Positions 42,046 through 54,087 are shown, numbered from the stretch's first letter. The stretch is 64,000 nucleotides of DNA from Adiantum capillus-veneris (GCA_014529385.2 CM043953.1:99619342-99683341); one strand, 5' to 3'. Numbers and translations: made by a program. The notes: generated by a model from the sequence alone, not told the origin.

Positions 42046-43288
42046 TTTTGAGGATGACAGATGTGTTGTACGAGATCGAGAGAATGGTTATTCTCTTATC
42101 ACTACAGGTATGCTGGAAAATGGACTATTTGTGCTAGATCGTTATGAAAAGCAGAATCAGGTATGTATTGCAGAAACAAAGACTCAGGCCATGCAGGATG
42201 CTGAGTTGTGGCATGCTGGATTTGGGCATGTTGGTTATGGCAGTTTGATGACTTTACAACGTCATAATATGGTGCATGATTTGTCTTTATTGGAGATGCC
42301 ACCAAGACATGTATGTGAAGGTTGCGTTCTTGGAAAGATGCACAGATTTGCATTTTCACAGGATGGTTCAGTTAGAGGGACACGAAAGTTGCAGCTTGTA
42401 CACAGTGATGTATGTGGTCCTATGAGGACGCCATCTATAGGAAACAGCCTTTATTTTGTGACCTTCATTGATGACTTTTCCAGGTTTTGTTGGGTGTATC
42501 CACTCAAAGCAAAGTCAAATGTGTTTGCAATTTTTCAACATTATGTCGCCATGGTTGAAAATGAAACAGGTTGCAAAGTACAGACTCTTCGTACCGATCG
42601 AGGATGTGAATACATGTCAGGTGCATTTGAGGATTTTTTGGGAAAGAAAGGCATTAAACACCAATGCACTATGCCATACACACCACAACAGAATGGTGTT
42701 GCAGAAAGGAAGAATAGGTCTTTAATGGAGACGGCTAGATGTATGCTCAAGGCTAAGAGTTTGCCTCATAAGCTATGGATGGAGGCAGTTGCTTATGCAG
42801 CACATGTTTTGAATAGGTGTCCTACTCGTGCCTTGAAGACCATTACTCCATATGAAGCTTGGTATGACAGAAAACCTTCAGTCAGCTATCTTTGTGTTTT
42901 TGGTTGTCTTGCTTATGCTCATATCCCTCAGCAGTTACATGGGAAGCTTGATGATAAGGCAATCAAATGTATATTTGTGGGGTACAGTAGTGGAAGTAAA
43001 GGTTATAGACTTTACAATCCTGCTACAAACAAGATTTTTGAAAGTCGTGATGTAATTTTTGCAGAAACTACTGCTCAACCTATGGTTGCTTTTGATGTAC
43101 CTCATATGCAGACACATGATGTATTTGAAGGTTTGCTTCCTTCTTTTGTGGAGAATCAAGAATCACAACAGGTTGATAATCTTGATCAATCTTTTGATCA
43201 GCATGTGACACCTCATGATGTAGAGGAAATTGTGCGTGAAGAGCAAGAAGTTCTCAGGGAAGAAAGAACCTTGCCTAAATGGGTTTAG
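42046..43288 (+). pseudogene. TE10 integrase
   Basis: The zinc-binding pre-integrase (ELWHAGFGHVGYGSL, HVCEGCVLGKMHR: HHCC) is followed by the DDE core: Asp in LVHSDVCGPM, Asp in LRTDRGCEYMS and Glu in QNGVAERKNRSL. The copia C-terminal part (GYSSGSKGYRLYNP, FESRDVIF) is complete. The frame ends at TAG 43286-43288 after LPKWV by a frameshift; the next frame continues into RT. Integrates the cDNA. Confidence 0.94.
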
Positions 43289-44952
43289 AATTGCAGGATA
43301 GCAAGTTGGATGCACCGTTGCCACGAAAAACACGTGCTGGTACTACTTTTGGCAGAGAGCAAGTAGATTTAGCTTGCTTTAGCACTCTTTGTGATGCAGA
43401 TGAGCCTGATTCATTTGAACAAGCTTTAGAGTGTGTTTAGTGGAAAGATGCTATGCAGCAAGAAATTGATTCTATTCATAAGAATCATACATGGGATCTA
43501 GTGGACTTGCCTACAGGTAAAAAGCCTATTGGTACAAAGTGGGTTTTTAAGGTAAAAAGGAAACAAGATGGTACTGTTGACAGGTACAAAGCAAGGCTTG
43601 TGGCAAAAGGCTATGCGCAACAGAAAGGCATAGATTATGATGAAACCTTTGCTCCTACTTCTCGTGCGTCCACAATTAGATCACTAGTTGCAATTGCTGC
43701 TCATCATGGTTGGAAAGTGCATCAGTTGGATATCAAAACTGCTTTTTTGAATGGTGATTTGCAGGAAGAAGTTTATGTAAGTCAACCAAGTGGTTTTGTT
43801 GTAAAAGGTCAAGAGCAAAAGGTATGTAGATTGCGTAAAGCTTTGTATGGTCTCAAACAGGCTCCAAGAGCATGGTATGAGAAGATACATACTTATTTGA
43901 TCGGCCAGGGATTTCAGAATAGTCCAATAGAAAGTACTTTGTATGTCAAAAAGAGAGATGGAGTTCTCATTATGCTAACACTTTATGTGGATGATATGCT
44001 TCTTACAGGCAATACTGCAGATGAAATTGAAGCGTTTAAAGATGCTTTGAGAAAAACCTTTGAGATGTCTGATCTTGGTTTGCTACATTATTACTTGGGT
44101 ATTCAGTTTGTGCAATCAAAGGATGGCATATACATGTTGCAGGCAAAATATTTGCATAAAATTTTGGACAAGTTTGGTATGCAAAATTGTAAACCAATCT
44201 CTACACCCGTAGAAACTGGATCAAAGTTGAGCATGCACGATGCTGGAAAACCTTTTGATGTACATACTTATGCAGCAGTGGTTGGTTGCTTGATATATTT
44301 GGCAGGCAACACTCGTCCAGACATTCAATTTGGGGTTTCACAAGCAAGCAGATTTATGCACAGCCCATGTATGCATCATTGGCAGGCTGTGAAGCGCATA
44401 CTTCGTTACCTTTCAGGTACCCCTAATCTTTCCATGTTCTTTCCAAGGGGGGATATGTATGGAAAGCACAGTTCTATGTAGCTTCTTGGTTACAACGATT
44501 CAGATTGGGCTAGTGATTTTGACACACGACATTCCACAAGTGGGAATTGTTTTTTCTTGGGAAATGCATGTATATCTTGGCTAAGCAAGAAGCAACCCAC
44601 AATGGCTACATCAACTTGTGAAGCTGAGTACAGGGCAGCTTTCACGGCAACAATTGATTGTGTATGGATACGCAGGTTATTGGCAGATCTTTGTGAGTGT
44701 CAACAGGCACCCACTACCATTTTCACTGACAGTCAGAGTGCTATGGCAGTTGCAAGGAATCCAGTATTTCATGCAAGAACAAAGCACATAGAGGTTCACT
44801 ACCACTATGTCAGGGAAAGGCTACATGTAGGGGAGATCACACTAACTTACTGTCCTACACAGGATAACATTGCAGATCTATTTACGAAGGCGTTATCACG
44901 AGAAAAGTTTGAAGCTTTCCGAAAAGCTTTGGGCTTACTCTCATACACATGA
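43289..44952 (+). pseudogene. TE10 reverse transcriptase and RNase H
   Basis: After a frameshift at 43288 and stop TAG 43438-43440 the copia RT is long and clear: GTKWVFKVKRKQDGTVDRYK, ARLVAKGYAQ, VHQLDIKTAFLNGDL (motif A), KALYGLKQAPRAWY, TLYVDDMLLTG (YVDD) and LLHYYLGIQF. RNase H runs from NDSDWASDF (first Asp) through STCEAEYRAAF (Glu) and IFTDSQSAMAVARN (Asp) to the end at LGLLSYT (44952). TAG 44479-44481 lies between RT and RNase H. All catalytic residues seen are intact. Confidence 0.95.
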
Positions 44953-44999
44953 TGATCTGCTACCTTGTACGGATTCACACTATCACTACAGGGGGGATT
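44953..44999 (+). promoter_or_regulatory. TE10 polypurine tract
   Basis: ACAGGGGGGATT directly before the 3' LTR. Confidence 0.85.
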
Positions 45000-45278
45000 T
45001 GTAGACATGTAGTAGTGTTAGTGTGTATACGCACTTCACCAGGGGCACTTTTCTCCCACTGGGTTTTTCCCCTTGGACATCTGGTGTGAAAGGACACCTT
45101 ATCTCTTAGGGTCTCATATAAGCTTTGGAGCTCTGAGTTAGTATATACACTATTATTCTAATACAGAGAGATAGACTACAGAGATCTCGTACACAAGCTC
45201 TGTGTCTTCTCCTTCTCCATCTTCTTCCTACTCTGAGTTGTTATCTTCCTTCTGTTTCTTGTTTCATCATCTTCAACA
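45000..45278 (+). repeat. TE10 3' LTR
   Basis: Second 279-bp LTR copy. Confidence 0.96.
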
Positions 45279-45283
45279 CATTG
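45279..45283. repeat. Target site duplication of TE10, right
   Basis: CATTG. Confidence 0.95.
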
Positions 45284-46404
45284 CACATAATGCTGCCTAA
45301 ATCTGATTCAGAACCTAAGTAACCATAGATTATTAGGAAGGCATTTCCCATGGTATTAAGAGAAGATCTCTAACGCCTAACTTGGTCAAACTAGCTTAGT
45401 CGGACTGCTTGATTTTTAAACCTAGACAAGTGCTTATGACAAAAAATTACATTGAATTTAATGTTTGATACTAAGCAAATGCGTTGAATATTATGCTACC
45501 AATTACAATTAAAGCAGACAAACATGGATGCAAAAAAGATAAGGGGCAATGCTAATGGGCAAGAAACACCTGTTTGTGTTGATGATCGCGCTTGATTTGA
45601 AGAGTGAACGAGAGAAAGATCCCATGAAGGTCCAAATCCTAACAACAGCAACACGTTCATGTACAGATGAGGAAACACAAAGAATACCTCTAGGAGGCAC
45701 ATCAGTGGGAAGAAAGAACTTTGCTAATCACTAAACTCTAAAACAGAAACACTCCTATCGTACTAATCCTACCTACCCTCCATCACTTGAGTGATGAGGA
45801 TCAAAGGTGTTTGATGAGATAGGTTTCTGTTTCATTGTACCGGATGTGAATGTGTAGGTTTGGGTCAATGTTTTGACTTTTATTGTGCATATTGGTTTGC
45901 TAATTTCTCTTGCTCTTTACTTTTTTTCTTTTTTGTGAGTATAAGGCTTTATATATACATTCCCTAGGATTGGTGATTGAGAGGTCAGGGAAAGAAGGGA
46001 AAGAGGGAAATAATTCAATAGGCTAACGTGAATGAAGACTTCCCCCCTTCCTTGGGTAGGTCATACTGTTTGAAATGTGCTTGTCACCCTTTGAAACCAA
46101 TTGTTCCAGTTGGTAATAGCTGAGGATTTTTGCCATTAGTTTTCTATTACCTTAGGTGCCTCCTCAAGTTGCAAGGGTGGTAAGGTACTCTCCTAGGATC
46201 GAACTTGAAGTGGTTCATCAGGTGATGCTTGAACACTGGGAGGTGTAGATTCCTTTGTAGATTTATGGAGGTCCACTATTGTAGGTGGAGGCTGTGGAGA
46301 AGCTTTTACCTCTATGGATGCATTACATGATGAGCTAGAAGCTTCATGGGACTCCCCCCTTCCTGAGCTAGATGGAACATATCGTTCTTTCTTTAGTACC
46401 CAAA
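45284..46404 (-). other. TE9 non-coding internal part
   Basis: 1.1 kb of TE9 between the TE10 insertion and the extra ORF. No RT or other pol domain in any frame; AT-rich, with short chance frames only. Confidence 0.7.
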
Positions 46405-46995
46405 CTAGCTCTGAAGCGGGTGTGTAGCATTTTGTGATTTTTTCTTTCCGTGATTGTTGATTCGTTTTGGAGCTACGGGATTGGGCTCACATGGGTCAGA
46501 TGACAAGTAAGAACACAATCTACGTTTTGGCACCCAGATTTGATCATTTCCTTGATAGTAGCCTTGGGCTTCCAATAGTCGTTTAGGAATCCACCACCAC
46601 GTTTCCTTACATTTCTTCGAGTGAGTGGGATGTTTCTTACAAGGCTTCTGTTTTTTAGCACTAGTTATGGTCGATAAAGAAGCTTTGGGGACCCACTTGT
46701 ATGTTTTCTTCGTTATATTAGGACGAGTCTTGTCAGAAGCTATATGCATTACTTGTAGCATATTTAAGGGTACGGGAATTTCATCCCCCTTAGGTGTTAC
46801 GTAGGTCGTCTCCCTGTTTTCCCAAGTGTCTATGGTTGCTGCTAGGTGGACCCAATCCACATTGTCCGACTCAGTCATCCCAGGTAGTACATCCATATAA
46901 GGAGAATCTTCCCCAACATTAGTGTCCGCTTTACACGTGTAACAATACTGCAATGGGGCTGAGTGAACTATGGTGTCACATCTATGATCAATCAT
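46405..46995 (-). pseudogene. TE9 extra ORF with three W-x-P-K motifs
   Basis: 196 codons in the same frame as gag and protease. No known domain. Three short motifs stand out: KWVPKASL, WWIPKRLLEAQGYYQG and IWVPKRRL, each Trp-(Val/Ile)-Pro-Lys followed by a basic or leucine step, set in a Lys-rich region (KKQKPCKKHPTHSKKCKE). Cys/His residues (CYTCK near the start) are too few for a clear finger. It lies where RT would be expected in a complete gypsy element, so it may be the end of the Gag-Pro protein of this non-autonomous family. ATG context not diagnostic. Confidence 0.45.
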
Positions 46996-47040
46996 AAACC
47001 TGTTTCCTAGAGGATGTGCTCGACCAGTTACAAGATCTAC

Positions 47041-47420
47041 TCAAATGACAGAATCTTGGAACTGCACGTAGACATGGTTTTTAGACCAGTCATGTAATAT
47101 TTTCGCTTCCCTCATGAAAGGACGTCCTAAGATCATCTCAGATTCCATAGTATGCTTGGAGAAATCCATAACAATGAAGGTAATTCTTATTTTATGTCCA
47201 AAGACCTTGATCTTGAGATCTTCTAGCATCCCAATAGGTTTAACAATAGACCCATTGGCCATCTTCACTACTATGGTTGTGGTCGCAAGGTGAGGTGTTC
47301 CCATAGTTTCCCATCAATTTTTAGTCACAATGCTATTCCTAGCGCCACCATCAAGGATTCCCTTCATAGTTAATCCCTTAGTAGTGATTGGTATGATCGC
47401 ATTGGATTCATCACCCTCAA
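47041..47420 (-). pseudogene. TE9 retropepsin-like protease
   Basis: The active-site block reads KGILDGGARNSIVT near 47340-47380 (Asp-Gly-Gly-Ala; usually D[ST]GA), followed by a stop, and then TIVVKMANGSIVKPIG and MESEMILGRPFMREAK, the ILGRPF second block of Tat/Athila-type proteases. It lies downstream of gag in the same frame. It would process the polyprotein. The Gly after the first Asp is unusual. Confidence 0.75.
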
Positions 47421-48178
47421 AGTATCGTCCCAACTTGTTACATGTATTTCTACCACAAGGTTCTCATCTAGGTTGGGTTGTGGATCTAAGTGTTCCTCCT
47501 CTATTGGCATCCATCTGTGCAAATTGTGGTAGCCCAAACTTCAGTTCTCCATTGAGGAAGGCTCGAAGAGCTCAGACTAGCTTAGGGTCTTTATATAGTT
47601 TGGACATGATGGTGGTTCTAACTTCTGAATACATGAAATCCATCAATTTGGCAATGTTTAACACACCTTTTGGGCTTCAGTCCCTTGACGTGGGGAAGAT
47701 GGGATCTCCATTTCTTTGATATGATCAGGTAGTCCCTCTGTAAACATTCTTTCCATCAAGAAGTGAGTACGCCCACTTTCCCATGACTTTAAGTCACTTT
47801 CTTCTTGGATGATACTAGGTAAGGCTAAGGGTTTATGGACTTGGTGAGGTTATTGTTGCGTAGGGAACACAATGTCTTAATCTGGATCTACTTAGGTGCT
47901 GGTTCTAAATCCCTTTGGGTATCTTCTACCAAACTCCTTAATTGCTTGACTCGCTCGATCTCCTCTGTAGGGTTTGGATAAGTTCCTATCTTCTTCTTGG
48001 ATCCTGGCCATTGTGGCTCATGAAGATCTTCCTTGTTGGTTTCTATCTTAGTGGTCATTTTGGTCTCCATGGTTTCACCTGAATCAAAATCCTCTTCAAC
48101 GTCGTTCATATATACGGGGTCGTCACCAGTCCCTATGTTGGTCTTTGAACTGGGATTTGACTTCACTGCTTCCTTCAT
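47421..48178 (-). pseudogene. TE9 gag-protease linker (frame-shifted)
   Basis: 48178-47888 is a hydrophilic acidic frame (DDPVYMNDVEEDFDSGE, EIERVKQLRSLVEDTQRD) shifted against gag. The rest up to the protease shows no open frame. Confidence 0.5.
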
Positions 48179-51100
48179 GTTTTCTTCTTTTTCTGAGATT
48201 GGGCAATTGATGCCGTGTCTCTTTCCTCAAGAATACAATTTTGTTTTTGGAGCATTGATCGTGTGAGTACGTTTACTGGTACCACATGTGTACTTTGTGA
48301 TGGCTCCTCCATAACCTCAATCAAGTTTAATGGTGTGATCTTCGGTGCATTTGGATTATTTGGACATTGGCCAATCAAATTATCTATGCCACATTGATTA
48401 CACATGAGTATCGGCATTGTAGATATGCTTGCTTGATTAGTTTGCATTAGTGTGGCATTATTTTGTAGCCTAATAGGACACTCTGCCACACGATGTGGAC
48501 CTCCACACTCATAGCATTGAAGAGGCGGTCTCTTAGCAGTGTAATTGATATTTTGGCCTCTTGCAGCAAGAGCAACTACTTGATAGACAGGTTTGACTTG
48601 TTCCCAATAGTCCTCCATGTAGTATTGTGGACTTTCTTCAAGCGCATCCATCCCATAGGCAATATTAGGGTCTATATCTTCCTCACAGCCTTCCAAACAA
48701 GCAATGGATGACTCACAAACCAATTGATTCACATAAGTGATTCTTGGATGTGGTGGTTGTGGTCCTAGCACTGGAGGTGGTAAGGGTATTGTTTGAACAA
48801 CATTTTGGGCCCTAGGGACCATGTGTTGTGATGTTTGTTCAAGAGGTGGGGCCGGCATCAATGCAGGCACTCGAGGTGTGTTTGTCCATGCTAAGGTTGG
48901 TCTATTGGCCATCGCGTGCTTAAATACTATGCAATCCTTAGCTTGATGACCATACCTCCCACAGGCATTGCAGTTCCCATTGAATTTTACTCTAAAAGTA
49001 GGGCATTCACTGGTACTATGCGGTCCATAGCATACTGAGCACTATTGTTGCTCCCTTCTTGGATACATATGATTGTTTTGCGGAGCACGATTATCTCTAA
49101 GACTCTCTTGAATGGCCTTGGTGAGCTCTGTTAAAGTCATCTCAGATGTCTTTGCCTCCTTAGCAATAGGCTTCAGGGTCATTGGCTGATGCCATGATGC
49201 TTGCGAGCTAATAGATTTAGGCTTAACAGACACTCTTTCTCCTTGAATCATTAAATTATCCTCCAATTGGATCACATTAGTGGTGACTGCTTCCCAAGTG
49301 GTGATACCTCTAATGACTAGGCCATTGTAGATATCCTCATGTCCTAATCCCCTAATGAATCTATCAAGCAATTGATTATTATTGAAGCGCTCATTTGGAT
49401 TACAACGAGAATTCAAATGCTTCAAGCGACTAATAAAGTCTCTCACCGACTCTCCTTCCTCTCGTTGGGCTTTCTGGAGTTGAGAGGCTACACCCCAAAG
49501 CACTCCCTCTTGTATGTATTTTTTCAAGAACAGTCTCCTAAGAGTAGGGTAAATCGTTTTTTCTTCTACCCTTAGGGTTCTATACCAATCCGCAGCCTTT
49601 CCACTTAAGGTTAGGCTTAAAGCATTACTCTTATGCAGGTCATTGTATTCTCCTAGAGAATTGCATATTTGTTCAAACACTTCGATATGCTTTCTCACAT
49701 CCCCGTCTCCACTAAATTTTTGTGTGACTATTTGTACTTCTTTACTTTTAGGTTCTCTATCAGGCATGTTACGCATATTCTCAGCAATAGATCGATTGAT
49801 AGCTTGAGCAAATGTTGCCAAGTCACCTAAGTGAGCAGTAACCGTGGGTGAAGGTGCTCTAGAGACTACATGTGGAGTAGGTATTGGCATTGGGCTTGGC
49901 GCATAGGAAGCCCTTGGGTTCCACGTTTGGTACGGTGTTGTGCCATGTGGCGGCCCAAAGTTCATATGTGTGGCCCTAGGCATAGCAGACGTCGGATGTG
50001 ACATGCTAATGCTAGCCGGTATGGTCCCATGGAAATAAGAGCTTGGGTGTTGTGGTTGTGGAGCATAGGTATTTGAAACAATGGGAGGGGTAGGGACTAC
50101 ATGAGTACAAGGACCCATGGGTGTATACGATTGGTACACACCTGTAGGTACTATTGCAGGCATTGAGCTACCATGTAGCGGTGCTCTACTAACAAATGAG
50201 GTCCATGGTGTGTTTCTTGGCATGCCCATCATTGGGGGTAGGCATGGTAGCCGTGGTCTCATCAAGGGAAAGATGAGCTAGACTTGGAAAGGTAAAGCTA
50301 TCACTTGTGGGCTCAGATTGCACTGAGACCCCTGGCGAAACAACATATGGGGATCCATCAGACTTACTGAGGGAGTCTCCATTTGTTTAGCCTTCCCTGT
50401 ATCCAAGAATCTCATGAGACCCGTTGAAGGCATGTGGATCTCCTTGTTCTATCTCTCTAGCTCAATAACCCTATGGATGACCTCACAAACTCTTTGTTGT
50501 TGATCCTCCACACTAGTAGCACCCATTGTGGATTGTAGGACATCTAACCAACCCAAGTGATAGGTGTGACCTATATATAAGTCAGTTAGAGTTTCCGTTT
50601 GTAGTTCGTACTCCCAGTTCTCATTTAAGAACGCTCTATCTAAGCTTGAGGTGCTAGGGGTGTCCTTTGAACTAGATGCAATGTGGCTCTCTATGGGTTG
50701 ACCCTTACTGGTCGCTAATTCAGGAGCACTCGATTGCTCTCCTAGCAAAGATATTGACATAGGGGCTTTCTCTTTTAACTCTCTTCGTTGCTCCGCCTTA
50801 CGTAAGCTCTCAATTTCCTTTTCCCTAGCCCGATGATATATCGCTCAACCTCTTGCACTTCAGCAAGGCTTCTACCATGAGGTATATAACCTCAGAGGGA
50901 AATAGCTCTGAAGAGTCAGGGGGTGCAGTGAATAGAGTATTCACGTGCACACTCTCTAAGAGCATGGGGTCTACATTGGTCATGAATGGCGAATTTACTT
51001 CCCCACCCCCCTCATTTACATCATTAGCTCCATGTTTGGAGCGAGTGGCTCTACTAAAGGTTTCCTTCAAGCGGCTAAGCATGCTCGACCCGGACCGTGC

Positions 51101-51336
51101 GCCCATGGCATGCACGTCTTGGCTTCAGCTTCAGGATTAAGCATTGGGAAACCCTCCATGACGTCATAGTTATTAGAGGAAGAGTCATTAGCCGCTATGT
51201 TCGGGTCTTGGTTTGTACTACCTTGGGTCCCCGCCGAGGGCCCGGAACCAAAGGTAGGTGGATATTGAGAACTCGTGTAAGTCAAAATGCTCGCTAGTTG
51301 CTCAATCTCTAGCGCACGACCAGAGCGTAGATGCAT
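48175..51336 (-). pseudogene. TE9 gag with four zinc-knuckle-like motifs
   Basis: ATG 51336 starts MHLRSGRALEIEQLASILTY, a common gypsy gag start. The frame 51336, 50760, 50265, 48912 is the same throughout, broken by a few stops. 50265-49042 has a Pro/Met/Ser-rich part (MPIPTPHVVSRAPSPTVT) and the gag domain (QKFSGDGDVRKHIEVFEQ, ALSLTLSGKAADWYRTL, ESVRDFISRLKHLNSR). TAG 49042-49044 follows REQQ. Directly after it in frame come CSVCYGPHSTSEC and CNACGRYGHQAKDC (canonical CCHC), and later CYECGGPHRVAEC and CNQCGIDNLIGQC, i.e. a pair of knuckles present twice. A frameshift near 48175 ends the region. Confidence 0.84.
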
Positions 51337-52050
51337 GTGCCTTTGGCACCCTACAAGCGTTGTGAATAACCTCGAAGGTTAATCGCTTACTTTTTTAGGC
51401 ATCCGTTTTCTCTCGTTTTTTAATGTTTTTTAATGATCGATTTTTGGATTAGAGCGTGTGATAGCTCGAAATGAGCATATTGCTCAGGGGGTGTGGTGTG
51501 CTTTACAGCACAGCGTTCGATTACTTGAAGCTCTATTGGTCCTCAAAAAGGTCGATTTTTACCTACGCGTGAGGCTAAAATACGTAATTTTAAAGGGGTA
51601 CTGAGGCCTGAACCTGAGTGTGGGCTTGGGCTTGGGTCTGGGGGATATTCTCGATCCCGGTTCTACCTTTAAATATATATTTTTTGGTGGTTTTTGGGAT
51701 AAGGTCGCCGCGGCCGCGCTGTGCGTGCGAGCACACACACACCTAACCTACCTACTTACAACTAATACAGCTACTGTTACACATTAACACACTACTACAA
51801 CAACTCATTAGCTAACAGACCTACTTATTGTACTTTACATAGAACTTGGCATTATGGATCTACTACGGTAATCCTAACACTTTATGAACAGAAAAAACAT
51901 AGTACCTTTCAATACCTTATTAGCAAAACAATACACATCAGCAAAACAAACTCCTTCTCAACATACACACCTTCCTTCTCTACCTTTCCTACAATTCAAA
52001 ATGCACCACAACGTAGCACAGAGTGGTACTCAAGCTTAATGCAAGGCATT
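51337..52050 (-). other. TE9 5' untranslated region
   Basis: About 700 bases between primer site and gag start, without a supported frame. Confidence 0.7.
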
Positions 52051-52067
52051 CCTCGGCAGCGGCGCCA
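52051..52067 (-). promoter_or_regulatory. TE9 primer binding site (tRNA-Asp type)
   Basis: Minus strand TGGCGCCGCTGCCGAGG, four bases from the LTR end. Very close to the tRNA-Asp site of Tat and Athila elements. Confidence 0.82.
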
Positions 52068-52071
52068 AAAA

Positions 52072-52308
52072 TGCGCGTCTATCGCATGTGTCAATGCAAG
52101 GGACTTGCCGATACACTGTGTGTAAGCCACAAATGGCTCCAAGCACACAACTAGACTAATCTAGCAAACTCAAGAGAGCAAGGGTGTGTCACTCACCGCC
52201 CTATGCTCGGCTTCGTGGAGGATTCCTCGCCGCGAAGAAGAAGGAACCGCCGCTGCGCCGCGCTCAATTGCTTTACCGCCGCCGTGCCATTGTCTTAATG
52301 CTCGATCA

Positions 52309-52342
<34 letters not shown>

Positions 52343-52647
52343 CTCACCATATACATACACACACAAGGAGATGAAGAAGAAGAAGATGGAGATGGAGCAA
52401 TAGCACTTTTCAATTGCACAAATGAAAGAATGAATGAATTTTAGGTTTAGGTGACTTTTATATGAGCTTGCCCCATTCACACTTGGGTGCCCATACTTAG
52501 CCAACTAACACTTGGATGTTCCTGTTAGAGTGCGCCGCTCATCGGCGATCACTCTTACCCTTTTTCTATTGGATCGACAAGCCCGATCCTTGACTCTACC
52601 AATACGGCGTCTGTCGTAGGTGACATGAATGTGCGTGAGGGTTAGCA
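52072..52647 (-). repeat. TE9 5' LTR
   Basis: 576 bp; contains a TC microsatellite at 52312-52340 that is shorter in the partner LTR. Confidence 0.9.
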
Positions 52648-53383
52648 TACCCCAACAAGCGCCGCCAAGGTAGCGCCCGCAAGGGCTCCTCCATAGCCAA
52701 ATCTCACAAGCTCTCTCTCCATGCCTTGATGACCAAAGTGATGCACCAATGCACTATAAATACCCCAAAGCAATCGCAAAAAGCTTTGCATATGGGTTAT
52801 AGGCCTTGCGACATGGCACCATTGGGTGACTGTCCCTCCAAGCGGCTCCAAGGTTTTTGATTACAAAAACTTCACAAAAAAAATTTCCCCACTTCAAATA
52901 GCTGCCATCTCTTGCCTGATGGTCGGATTCTTGAGTTGTTAGAACCATCTAAAAATTCACCCCGTTGGCTCTGAGCAATGCAAAACCCACTGCCTTTGAA
53001 ACTTGCTGGGCCCTCCAACCAAACCGACCAAAACTGGAAAAAAATAGCTAGCACCACATCGTTGTCAATTGCACAAGACTTTGGCAAGCCGTATCTACAA
53101 GCTGTCACTTTTTCTCAACTCCATACATCACACACTAACCCTACAACCCTGGCAAGATTCAAAAACGACATGATGTCACATTTCCCAATGCAATCAAACT
53201 GGCTCAGAACCGCCCCCCCCCTGAAACTTAAAGCCCTGTTTCTTTTGGCAACCAGGGCTCCGATTGTCCATCTGAAAATAACGACATGCTCCACTCTTCA
53301 AGAACTTTTTCCATACACTTCAAGATCTCCCTTGCCAAACTAGCACTTCATACCTGTTTCATTGCCCATGCCTGCACCTGCTA
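52648..53383. repeat. Repeat D, copy 1, right part
   Basis: The first 270 bases match 53621-53920; the part from 52975 matches 63030-63460. No coding signal; short frames are not conserved between copies. Confidence 0.8.
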
Positions 53384-54087
53384 CTCAACTACAAGGAAGT
53401 CACCTCTTGCCCCCCATCATGGTTGTCACGGCGGCATGACAACCCCTATGGGACACTTCTCCTCACTAAAAATAATGGGCGCCTAAGAGCACCGTGGGAA
53501 CACCCCCACCTCAACCAGCCACATTATCATTATCGACCAAGGCTGTCGACTACCGCCTGAACACAAGTGTCGCTAGGACGGCCACCGACCACGCCCGCAC
53601 GTTGTCACGTCACTATCTACCCCAACAAGCGTTGCCAAGGAAGCACCTGCAAGGGCTGCTCCATAGCCGGCGCTCACAAGCTCTCTCCATGCCTTGATGC
53701 CCAAATTGATACCCCAATGCACTGTAAATACCCCAAAGCGGCCGTCAGAAGCTTTGCATATGGGTTATAGGCCGTGCAACGTGGCACCATTGGGTGACTG
53801 CCCCTCCAAGGCTCCACACAAACACTTCACATTATTTTTTTCCACTTCAAACACCTACCATTTGCTACCCGATGGTCGAATTTTTGAGTCATAAGAACCA
53901 TCTAAAAATTCATTGATTAGCTACAAGTTTACCTATAAAGTGTGAGAAATAGCCAGTCATCTTGGTGTCAAGAGGACTAATTGCTTGCTAACTCCAACCT
54001 ACAAAGTTAAAACAAGCTACAGGCTAGTAGTTGTAACTAAAAGAGTGGTATAAAAGCCATAGATCTGGAAAAAGGTAGAAAAGAGCA
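53384..54087. repeat. Repeat D, copy 2, left part
   Basis: Starts directly where copy 1 ends, so the two copies are in tandem. Interrupted at 54087 by TE11. 53611-53640 shows the TE9 target site unoccupied. Confidence 0.8.
54082..54087. repeat. Target site duplication of TE11, left
   Basis: AGAGCA; repeated at 62774-62779 with one extra T before it. Confidence 0.7.

Larger units (their letters stand above)
40098..45278 (+). mobile_element. TE10: Ty1/copia element, complete but with stops and frameshifts
   Basis: LTRs of 279 bp each (40098-40376, 45000-45278) that differ at only about 8-10 positions, a perfect 5-bp duplication CATTG, tRNA-Met primer site and polypurine tract. Domain order gag, protease, integrase, RT, RNase H is the copia order. 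Four in-frame stops and two frameshifts make it defective. It is inserted in the 3' part of TE9 and is among the youngest insertions here. Confidence 0.96.
38681..52647 (-). mobile_element. TE9: Tat/Athila-like gag-protease element without RT, split by TE10
   Basis: LTRs 38681-39228 and 52072-52647, a tRNA-Asp type primer site, a polypurine tract, gag with zinc knuckles, a retropepsin and one extra ORF. No RT, RNase H or integrase is present between 46405 and 39229 (apart from those of TE10). Flanks TACCA (38676-38680) and TACCC (52648-52652) fit a 5-bp target duplication, and the copy of repeat D at 53611-53640 shows the same site uninterrupted. It therefore inserted whole and would have needed enzymes in trans. 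Confidence 0.9.

Noticed and set aside
52978-53343. Plus-strand 121-codon frame as a host gene
   Set aside because: The homologous copy at 63035-63460 does not keep the frame, so it is part of non-coding repeat D.
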